From Tubulanus polymorphus (lineage: Eukaryota; Nemertea; Palaeonemertea; Tubulaniformes; Tubulanidae): a stretch of DNA of 64,000 nucleotides. Positions 45,394 through 64,000 of this stretch are shown in pieces. The translations under genes and the position numbers were made by a program. The notes under the pieces are model-generated. The model was not told the origin of the DNA and did no database searches. It saw only the letters and a list, made by a program, of their open reading frames with translations. Positions within the stretch are counted from its first letter, which is position 1; every line of letters begins with the position of its first letter. The stretch is taken from positions 434,001 to 498,000 of the forward strand of contig NC_134036.1 of NCBI RefSeq assembly GCF_964204645.1, in the 5' to 3' direction.

Positions 45394-45542
45394 AGATCTT
45401 TTCTGTTGTTATTTTGAAGCAGTCTATATCAGCTCAGTTAGCTATAAACAAAACAAACAAATAACCATAAACCTAAACTAAATCAAACACACTTAAACGC
45501 TAACTGATAGGATAGAATGCTTTGAATAACTGATGAAAGATC
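45394..45542. mobile_element. Foldback MITE-like element, family F copy 2
   Basis: 149 bp, the same plan as copy 1 and 256 bp downstream in the same orientation. Similarity extends to the left beyond the element (tctccaag), so the pair probably arose by local tandem duplication rather than two insertions. Confidence 0.85.
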
Positions 45543-47118
45543 AAGCTTTCTTTGAAATAGTGCCCACCCATTCACTTACTGTAAGTGAATAATATCGTTT
45601 TATGAATGAAAAAGACTTAAGACTTACTAAGGGACCATTCATTAAGGTTGAACATTTTTTTAAGGTTCTAATTAAATGAACGGTCTCCTACTATGTGACT
45701 GACACCTTGACGCGGTGTAGTAGCTTGTGTGCCTCCGTGACCCTGAGAGCTATGCTGGTGGGGGGTATAATATCTCCCAGCAGGTTCAACCATGCCAGAC
45801 AGGTCTAGGGGTAGAGGCCAGACGAAGATCAGTCGTTTTTGAATATCTTTTGAGTGTTTATGCAGAAACTTGCTATTTGGCACTGCCATAGTTAGAATGT
45901 TTGTTAAGTAAGTTATGTTGTAAACTACCCATCTTAAGCTACAGCTGGTGATGGCCATTTAGGTTTAATTGTTGTCTGAGAATAAAAAAGCATTCGTGTT
46001 CAATATGCATGTTAATCTTTAATTTTTTTAGTTAAGTTTCATATCAATAATTTCAATGGTGCTTTTCAATGGTTCCTTGAAATACAAAGTACAGCATCAA
46101 TGTACAAAGGGTCAGTTTCTTGATAACTGAGGATATACGCGAATGAGTTACAGTGTATCCTCGAGCTCATGATGTCATTTTATAAACAAATAATGTACAT
46201 TAAAGTATTAGATATGATAGAATGCTTGATACTTCATGAGATACACGTATAACCCAGAGTTGCCTGATGAACTGTTTGTCATCAAGCGAAGTTCACTTAA
46301 ATCTTAGATTTTTATAGCGCAATTTTCCGGCGTTTTATGGATCTAAGACTCGGCATTTGTAGCTGCAGTAAAAATGTTCTTGTTTGGATTTCCAGTTTTA
46401 CCGGGCCATATTTTGAATAAGTGTAAATAATCTTTATAACTGTATAAGGCTTAATCAAGAAGACAAATAAAGAATGTTTTGTTTCGTTGTTTGTTTTTTC
46501 TGAAATCTCTAATGATAAGTTATCAGTTGGTTCATAATACTGAAATAGGACAGTGTTTGAATTGTCCAAAGCAGATTTGAAGCTAGGGCGGGGCCACTAA
46601 ACTTAAGACAAATCAAAGAACTTTGATCTATTTTATGAGTTCAACTGTTAAACTGGTGTCAAAAACACATTGTCTTTATTCATCATTCAATTTGATGACT
46701 GGATCCCCATATATATCCCAGGAGAAATGCTCCATATAATAAGATCACTAGCCTACCCTACTTGTAATGGATGATAGACCCTGTACTGTGTCTAACCTGG
46801 ACACAAGGACTGCTGATCATGTTCTTTAGACCCCGCATTATTTCATATGTAGGCCTACTAAATGTTTTTTGTTTTGATGGTTCCATACTAGTTGGATACA
46901 TACAATTCTAATACGTTATTTTTCATGTGACCTGATGAACACACAATCGCCTGTGGCTGTGGTGGTCAGTCACTGAACACTATTTGATTGTGAGTCTTGC
47001 AAGAAAATAAACGTTACTTCTACGTTCTAAGTAAATAATTGTGGATATTCCTTTTTGAATAATGTTGAACAAAGAATCATTAAAGAAATAAAGTATTTGA
47101 ATTTGTTCCCGCATCACG
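45543..47118. other. Intergenic DNA, nothing recognised
   Basis: No supported gene on either strand. The minus frame at 46980-47255 overlaps the promoter palindrome described next and is treated as chance. Confidence 0.5.
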
Positions 47119-47225
47119 CACGTGGTTATGTTATTATTTACGTATGACGTCATCGGTAAACTCGTCTTGGAACTAATGACGACCCTCGAAGTTGTGACGT
47201 CACTAAACAATAACATAAGCACGTG
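47119..47225 (+). promoter_or_regulatory. Palindromic E-box/CRE promoter element
   Basis: CACGTGGTTATGTTATT at 47119-47135 and AATAACATAAGCACGTG at 47209-47225 are inverted repeats with one mismatch. Between them lie two perfect CRE octamers TGACGTCA at 47145-47152 and 47195-47202, placed almost symmetrically. E-boxes (CACGTG) form the two ends. A CpG-rich segment with a splice donor follows. The structure is visible directly; factor binding (bZIP CREB/ATF, bHLH) is inference. Confidence 0.6.
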
Positions 47226-47341
47226 GCCCCGCCTCGCCGCGGGTGTAGTTCGCACTAATATGGATAGATGGCGACTCCATCGATTTCCGCCATATTGGCT
47301 CGTTGAAAGGGTGTGCCAGAAGGAATACTGGTCTAATTAAG
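47226..47341 (+). promoter_or_regulatory. Probable non-coding first exon of talin
   Basis: A GC-richer stretch (CCCCGCCTCGCCGCGGG) leads to CGCCATATTGG at 47288-47298, which fits the YY1 consensus GCCATNTT typical just downstream of animal start sites. A donor (TTAAG/GTAGGT) ends the exon at 47341. The talin start codon is preceded by an acceptor at 54795, so an upstream exon is required, and this is the strongest plus-strand candidate. The join would make a 7.45-kb first intron. Confidence 0.4.
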
Positions 47342-47699
47342 GTAGGTTTAAAACCGTTTTACGATTCGTAACGAAGCGAAATTAATACAAAATCGTATAA
47401 ATGATAGATTAACGCGTTTATGAATGTAATTGGTTCGACGATAGACCGAATATTAGCCGAGTTAGATCACTTGAAAAGTCAGGGTCCCGAACCAGGAAGT
47501 AAAAATAGTTGAAAGTAGCGATGCTGCTACTGGGATGAAGATGATGCGCCTGTCGGATCCCGTAGTGTAGTAGATGCAGCTTGTAGAGCCTCTCAGTAAT
47601 ATCGCTGTTGCGTGATCTTGTAAAATATGTGTCCTGTAATGGCTGTCATGTTAGGAAAGGTCTTGTTGGTGGTGCTCTCGAGTCTGAGCTCTCCCAAGT

Positions 47700-48735
47700 G
47701 ACTGACTGGACCAGCTGACAAGCCAGCTCAATTAGTTTGTCTCAGTGACTGGACACAGGGCACAAGCCAGCTCAATTAGTTTGTCTCAGTGGCTGGGCAC
47801 AGGGCACAAGCCACCTCAATTAGTTTGTCTCAGTGGCTGGGCACAGGGCACAAGCCAGCTCAATTAGTTTGTCTCAGTGACTGGGCACAGGGCACAAGCC
47901 AGCTCAATTAGTTTGTCTCAGTGACTGGGCACAGGGCACAAGCCAGCTCAATTAGTTTGTCTCAGTGGCTGGGCACAGGGCACAAGCCACCTCAATTAGT
48001 TTGTCTCAGTGGCTGGGCACTGGGCGCAAGCCACCTCAATCAATTTGTCTCAGTGGCTAGGCACAGGGCACAAGCCACAAGCCACCTCAATTAGTTTGTC
48101 TCAGTGACTGGACACAGGGCACAAGCCAGCTCAATTAGTTTGTCTCATTGACTGGGCACAGGGCACAAGCCAGCTCAATTTGTTTGTCTCATTGACTGGA
48201 CACAGGGCACAAGCCAGCTCAATTAGTTTGTCTCAGTGACTGGACACAGGGCACAAGCCACCTCAATTAGTTTGTCTCAGTGACTGGAGACAGGGGCACA
48301 AGCCAGCTCAATTAGTTTGTCTCATTGACTGGACACAGGGCACAAGCCAGCTCAATTAGTTTGTCTCAGTGGCTGGGCACAGGGCACAAGCCACCTCAAT
48401 TAGTTTGTCTCAGTGGCTGGGCACTGGGCGCAAGCCACCTCAATCAATTTGTCTCAGTGGCTAGGCACAGGGCACAAGCCACAAGCCACCTCAATTAGTT
48501 TGTCTCAGTGACTGGACACAGGGCACAAGCCACCTCAATTATTTTGCCTCAGTGACTGGACGCAGGGCACAAGCCAGCTCAATTAGTTTGTCTCATTGAC
48601 TGGGCACAGGGCACAAGCCACCTCAATTAGTTTGTCTCAGTGACTGGGCACAGGACACAAGCCACCTCAATCAGTTTGTCTCAGTTACTGGACACAGGGC
48701 ACAATCCAGCTAAATTAGGTTGTCTCAGTGGCTCG
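47700..48735. repeat. 44-bp minisatellite, copy 2 (about 23 units)
   Basis: The same unit as at 360-1330 (CTCAATTAGTTTGTCTCAGT, GGGCACAGGGCACAAGCCA). A block of variants with the unusual ctaggcac and doubled acaagccacaagccac occurs at about 48010-48090 and again at about 48420-48500, marking a duplicated higher-order segment of roughly 412 bp. It lies in the putative first intron of talin. Confidence 0.97.
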
Positions 48736-51369
48736 ACACAGAGTACACCAGTTAGTTAATGGCTGATAAGTTCATCACAGTGACTGGATTTAGCTGAAGT
48801 TTCTAAATTAATTAAATCATTTTTAATAGTTCCCCCTTTTCTATGATGCTAGAGTTAATGGCAGGCTGAGTCAGACTCTCTCAGTCAGACTCAGTAGTGT
48901 TGCACACAGCAGCATCATTAGAGAAGGAATCTGTACACATCCGGTGTATGTGTGTGATGGATCAGAACTATACCCGGTACTATTCCTGCGGGTTTATAAA
49001 CATTTATCTTCACTAAATATAGACCTTTAACCCGATAAACAGTAGCTGCAACCACTGAACTGTTAAATCTGTACCCTCTGACACAGATTGTCCTTTATCC
49101 TGGACTTGTGGGCTAGTCTAGGTCTGAGTCATCAGATTTCATATTTATGTTACTAGATTGAATGATTTTTTATTTGAATGTCTAACATGTGTATAACGAC
49201 TCATCGAGCTCAGGGTAGCCTAGGCTTATATGAGAGAGTATTGTATTTTCCTCAAGTGAATGTTAATTATCGCTTGCCAGTTATTTAATTATTAATACCC
49301 TTAGTCGTAACATATGGTCTTATTACACACTATATTGATGTCCCCTCCCCCTCTATATACACTGAGCTATTTACCTCAAATCTCTGATTAGATTTCTATT
49401 TCATTAACTAAAACATCAATGGGCAACCTCATCAAATTCTAGCCCTGTCTTTCGTTACATAGCTTATCCCTATATTTGTTCAAAGCAATGGTCGGACAGC
49501 TTGGGATTATCCAGTGAACTTGTCAGCTCATAGGCTACTAACATTACTTGGGGCTGTATTTGTATTTTATGATCTGGGGTAGAGTTCGTTGTAAGTTAAT
49601 TTCTGTCATGATTAATCGGGGAATCAACTTTCCGGCGATCAGCCCGAGAGGTCAGCGGCATCTCAATCCGTATATCAGATATCGGATATATCAGGGATTC
49701 TTCTCAATGATTCATAATTCCCAGATCCGTCCAGATTCACACAGTCTCGTATAGGTCTGTTCACCAGATTCCGACCCCATCTGTTCATGGTTGGATAGTA
49801 GAATGTTTAATGTATCCCCTATTTGAACCTTGCACATCATCATAAAATAAACAGTTTAAAATAGATCTGTATTTAATCGCATTCACAAATATACAATTAA
49901 ATTTCAATTTCATTATGTAATGAATGAATGAGTCGTTCATCCATCTGTTAAAACTCTCTGAAATGAGTCAATACTCTTCATTGTGGCTTCAATGTAGTCG
50001 ATTTCGGATTTGTTTAAGTAAGGCCTATTCTTTCTATTCTTTCAATAATTTGCAGTGATGAGGTAAAACTATGCAATGAGTCGCAAATGAAGAGTTGAAT
50101 ATAAGTCCTTCAGTCATGAAGTCGAAAATTAAATTCATTTATAAAAATCTTAATTTTCTTCATTTTCATCCTCAATAACCATTATTGAGGAGCGATAACG
50201 AAGCTCTATTCAAATAATTCGTTAGGCCTAATCGTTTGCTTTTCCTGTCGTCCCAAAATTCATAGTCAACATATGTTATTCAGGCCAAATGAAATGAAAT
50301 TCCAAGACATGAATTCAGATATCAGGAATTAATTTGAAATTTCTCAAAAACAAATTCATAAATAAACTCAGCCAGTTTCATGAATAAAACAGTGATTTTG
50401 AGAATTTCAGTGTTCATTATTAAACGATAGGATTGTATTATTCAGGGAGGCTGGGTTTATTCAGGGAGGCTGGGGTTTATGGACGTCCCCGGGAGGCTGC
50501 AGTATATATGGCTCACAGGGACTGTGCATGCGTGCGATATGTGTATATATTCTATTCCTCAGTGCCGGAAATTAAATTAAATCAATTATAAATCGAGTTT
50601 CTATAAGCTCTGTCAATGATGTCCGTATGTGGGTTTATGGTGAATTGAAACTATTGTAATTAGTCACTCATGATTCCTCATCATTAATAATTAACTCTCT
50701 ACGCTCTGATCAAACTGGAAACTGTTGCTATGTTTGTTGCGTCATTGTTTTTCGGTAGTGAATAAAATTCTTGATATTTCCGTCAAAATCTGTATAGAAT
50801 TTTAACTTTGCCCCAGAGACTGAGTCTGAATTTGGTTTCGTCGAACCCCGGGTAGAATTTGCTGGCCCGCTGCATTCATCGTGGCAGTTGAAGTAGCAAG
50901 GTTTTCAATCTCCCAAAACAATACAGAAGCTTAGCTTAATTTTGGTGCTATCTTCTATTTCTGGTACGGGCAGCAGATATTTTATCGGGCGGGGGGCTAA
51001 AAGTAATTTTCGTATGTAAAAATGATAGGGGTGGCTGCCCTTCTAAAACCTGTTGTGGAGAAGGATAAGAACCAGTCTACTGAACTTAGAATATTTACCG
51101 AGTAATACATAGTGTGTGAGTGTATGTGTATGCTGTTGTATAGGGTTGAATGTTTTTAACAAGTTGTGGATTTGTTGCTCGCTCAAGTTTTCTGCGCTTT
51201 TTTTTCCTGAAGTCAGCGGATAATTCTAAAAATAACCTCGACACAAGCTGAGATTTTACCTTCAACTTCTCTCTCATTCTTTACCTCTAAAAGTATTTAT
51301 TTACTTTCTGTTGTAAATAATAGCACATTAGAAACCTGTTGAAACTGGAATCTATTCTGTGAGAACCAA
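48736..51369. other. Putative talin intron 1, nothing recognised
   Basis: AT-rich sequence without supported exons, RNA genes or clear mobile elements. Confidence 0.5.
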
Positions 51370-51655
51370 ATACAGCGAAACCTCGTTACAACGAACTTCA
51401 GGAGACCAGAAAATCTGTTTGTTATAACCGATAGTTCTATATACAGCGGAACCTCGATACAACGAACTTCAGGAGACCAGAAAATCTGTTCATTATAACC
51501 GATAGTTCTATATACAGCGAAACCTCGTTACAACAAACTTCAGGAGACCAGAAAATCTGTTCGTTATAACCGATAGTTCTATATACAACGGAACCTCGAT
51601 ACAACAAACTTCAGGACACCTGGAAATCGGTTCGTTATAACTGGTAGTTCATTAT
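51370..51655. repeat. 71-bp tandem repeat with transposon-terminus-like sequence, 4 units
   Basis: Units contain CAGCGGAACCTCGATACAAC, gaacttcaggagaccagaaa and GTTCGTTATAACCGATAGTT. The ACCTCG-(t/a)-ACAACGAA and TTCGTTATAAC phrases pair imperfectly and resemble termini of pogo/Tigger-like DNA transposons and their MITEs. The last unit is the most diverged. Confidence 0.85.
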
Positions 51656-54600
51656 ATCCAATATGGAAATCATTTGAATTTTCCTATTCCATTAAAATCT
51701 AGGCTTGTAATAACTGATAAATTATTTTATCCCAGTTAGTTTTTACAAGGTTCCAGTATTTTAAAAGATTGACCCAGTATCAGAAGGTTTGACCCTGGTG
51801 TACCAAGACCCTGTGCTCTATTCTATGCAGGCGTAACTAATTTTGACTATAAAATGGAAAGCAGTTTTGGTCGTAATATTTGGAACAGTTTGACTTTAAT
51901 CTGTTTAACCTATAACTCTATCGTCGTGTGTGACACGGGACCTGATTTTTAAACGGGTTATCGCATAAATCTTGCCTTTAATCAGTTATTTTTAACTGGA
52001 TCGACCTTGAGGGGAGCTGAGCAGCACTTAAACTTTACTTTAATACTAATCTAATGTACTAGACGTGGTAGCAAGAGGAGTTTACATATACACGGGGTAA
52101 GAAGGGGTAAGAGGGGGTAAGGATAAGAGTTGATGTTCATTAAAGTTGTTAGAAACATCTGGAGTTGAAGAAAAAATATCTCCGAAGCGCGATCGAAGTT
52201 TAATCAAATCAAAGTCTATGTTAATCAGTGATAGAATCTGAGTGAGGAGGTGTATTTATAAACCTGGGTGTGAAGATAGTTGAGGGGTCTGTGTTTAAGG
52301 GTTTCAGTGTAAGGAGTAGTTGAAGGTATTGGGGTCTGGTCTGTTCTCAAGGCTTTCGACGTTAGGAATATATTGGTGAGGTTTAGAAACATTTAGCTGA
52401 GCTTGAACACTTCACTTCGTCGCTGTTCCTTGACCTCAACTTTCACTGGTGCACTGAGCCCTGGATATAAGCCATGTGACCTGTTTTGAGACGGTGTCAT
52501 CAGAACTTGATGTCTCTTTCAATATGCATAGGTTTCCTATATGAAGTACGTGTTCTCAACTCTTCTCCAATCTTCCAAATTCCTCTTCATAATTTCTCAT
52601 CATCTCCAGCCTCTTCCACTGATGCTGCTGAAACTGTCTTCATGGTTCAATCAGAAATTATTGCATTTCCTAAAATCCTTCGTTCTCACTTGCAATAACT
52701 TCAGGGCAGGAGAATACACAGTACCAGATAAACTCCGCTCAAGTCGGATCATTTTGATGGGATAAAATTTGTCCCGTCTTGAGAGCGTATAATATCTGAA
52801 TTGGTAATTGCCGCTGATGAGTAGAGAACAGCTCTGATCTCACTGGGTGTAGAAACATTGTAGATAAGCAATACTGTTTATCACATCTTCACAAAATACT
52901 TATCATCGTTGCTACTGATATCCTAAACAAACACCGAATTCCTTCCGGATTACGCACCTACTACGCTGCCACCTGGTGATAAAACATCGAACCCTACATC
53001 AGACGAGAGATAGATAGCGCTACTAAAAGGATTATTCGCTATGACGATATAATCCGTATTATCTGCGGGTAACTAATCCTGCGTATGTTTATAATGCAGT
53101 TTAAGTGTTTTATATCTAATCAGTGTTTGTCTATTGTAGCTGATTATTCATCGTCGATGGATATGAATTTATCCCTCGAGACTTAGCTCGAATCACGAGC
53201 ACTTCAATGTCGCCAGTCGCAATGAAAAATATACGAATCCTCCAGGGGCTGGGGCTGGTATATCTACATCGCGTGGCCCTGGTGTACAGCATTGTATATA
53301 GAGCATAGAGTGTGCCCTGCATCGGTTAGGATATATACAACTCATTATGAATTATTTAAAAGATATTTAAACAGTTTTTAACAGACTTTTTACGTCAGAT
53401 TAAAACAGTTTAGACTAGACTTCTTTATATAAACTTTCAGCATGTTAGGAGGAGGGGGCAGACGCCTTGTGATTGTTTTGATACATGCGCCTAAATATTC
53501 TCAAAACCAGTTGAGCTGTTTTGAGGAAGAGTAATATCTGGGTTAGGACTTAAACTGCTGCTAACATTTAGTCAAATTGAGCATGAGTTCGAGAGAATGG
53601 TTGGCAATATCTATTGCGAAATATTGCTCTTATGAAAGGGAAATTTTAGTGATTTACGCTGGGTTTTTGCCGGGTATTTCGATACAGTATATATATATAT
53701 AATATCTGTGTTTCATGATTGAATGAATTGTCGATGAATTGAGGAAGTATTTTTTTTCGCTTTTATTCTCATTCAGAAACGACAGATCGATATTTCATGA
53801 CTTTCTCTTTGTGCGCGCGAAATAATAAATAACTATCCTTATATAATATGTAATATAGTATTGAACGGTGAATAGAATTTATACAATTCTCCACTTCCCG
53901 ATTCCAGTCTATACGTCATAGCAAATAATTCAGACAGACAAATCTTCCGTCATAGGTTTTACTTAATGTTGATATTGAACGGAATTTCTTACAATAGAAT
54001 TTCTTCCAGTATAGAAAAAATGGGCAAAAAAAAGATTTAAATTCCCGGTTCCTATTTCAAGATACGTAAATTCCATAGATTCGTAGTTGGTTGAGGACTT
54101 ACACTTATTAAATTGAATTGCGAATACAAAATTTGGACTCAAAAATAATAGAGATGATTTCAATAATGTGTGAGGATATATCGGGTGATGATATTCACTG
54201 TAGTTCTGAACGATCTTTGACGATGAAAATCCGTTAAAGAGAAGAGAACTTTATCAAATGCGCAGAAATCAACGGTATATTTATTATCTTTAATATTCCT
54301 ATAATGACGATGACCTGATTTGTGAGGATTATGAATTTACGCGAAATGGGGGCAATTATGTGAAATTACAGCCTGCCTGCCTCGCGGTCGGTCGGTCGGT
54401 CGGCAGCTCAAGGTTTGACAACTATAGCTATGTTTCTGTTGGTTTCAGTAATTTGTCAAGTAAATACTCGTATGTAATCATCCTGCACGTGGCTAATGAT
54501 CGTCGCTATTTTATACTGTGTTACTTCAACCTGGGAAAATATATTCAGTTATTACCATGTATTTAATGATATCCATATTTCTGTGCACTTATCGCGTTTC

Positions 54601-54795
54601 TGTCCCGGGTTCAAATCGCTGACCTTCATATTTCAAACTTCTTCATCGGATTTTGTTAGATTCGCAAAACATTTTATAAAATCATTATGAACATATCCAA
54701 CCCCCCCTGAGAATCATAACAATCAGTAACCATGGAGATAACTTGTTTTAAGGGTTAAGATTTTAAATAAAATGATTATTTATTGTTAATTTCAG
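51656..54795. other. Putative talin intron 1 (3' part), nothing recognised
   Basis: No supported gene. Short features include a ggtaagaaggggtaagaggg run near 52098-52120 and a (GGTC)n run near 54386-54402. The acceptor for the first talin coding exon (tttcag) ends this segment. Confidence 0.5.
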
Positions 54796-54820
54796 GTGAG
54801 ATCGACGACGGCCTGTAACT

Positions 54821-63910
<9,090 letters not shown>

Positions 63911-63990
63911 GTAAGAGATGTATCAATTTGAGATATCAATTTGAGATATCAATTTGAGTTATCAATGATTTGAGATATCAATGATTCATG
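63911..63990. repeat. Short 16-bp tandem repeat at the window end
   Basis: GAGATATCAATTT repeats at about 16-bp spacing directly after the last talin exon seen. Confidence 0.85.
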
Positions 63991-64000
63991 TAATTGATGA

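Noticed and set aside
47290-47298. CArG (SRF) box at the talin promoter
   Set aside because: CCATATTGG has only five A/T between CC and GG, one short of the SRF consensus; the YY1 reading fits better.
54600-54640. Possible tRNA B-box (gggttcaaatcgc)
   Set aside because: No matching A-box or cloverleaf stems at the expected distance on either strand.

Overview
This is a window of intron-rich, AT-rich nuclear DNA from an animal. All genes have GT-AG introns and metazoan products. The coding sequences read most like those of a spiralian/lophotrochozoan marine invertebrate such as a mollusc, nemertean or annelid; that is an impression from the proteins and repeats, and the species cannot be fixed from this sequence.

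Four protein-coding loci can be supported. (1) At the left edge, on the minus strand, are the first two coding exons (1476-2120) of a gene whose N terminus is a KRAB-like domain of the PRDM9/SSX type; the rest lies outside the window. (2) On the minus strand, 3888-12356, is a complete 19-exon, 984-residue M1 zinc aminopeptidase with an N-terminal membrane anchor (aminopeptidase N type). (3) On the plus strand, 28203-38538, is a complete 20-coding-exon gene for CEP152/Asterless, the centriole-duplication scaffold (2161 residues). (4) On the plus strand, 54821-63910, are the first seven coding exons of talin (FERM head F0 to F2), continuing past the right edge. A probable talin promoter and non-coding first exon lie at 47119-47341. 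The first talin coding exon has an apparent one-base frameshift.

The loci are functionally unrelated (putative chromatin/meiosis regulator, ectopeptidase, centrosome scaffold, integrin adaptor), and nothing suggests an operon or cluster. The regions 13-28 kb and 39-47 kb are gene-poor.

The most distinctive feature is repeat content. At least five families of short foldback (MITE-like) elements recur, several inside introns of the aminopeptidase and CEP152 genes. A 44-bp minisatellite occurs both in the intron of the KRAB gene (360-1330) and in the putative first intron of talin (47700-48735). Talin introns also hold a 60-bp array, a 41-bp array carrying CTCF-like cores, a ~460-bp pyrimidine tract and four CTG/CAG tracts. 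A short element ending at a functional splice acceptor is shared by one CEP152 intron and one talin intron, and in CEP152 it is amplified in tandem together with the acceptor and the first bases of the exon.

Exon limits were assigned by eye from splice consensus, reading phase and family similarity. The aminopeptidase and CEP152 models each sum to a multiple of three with consistent phase at every junction.
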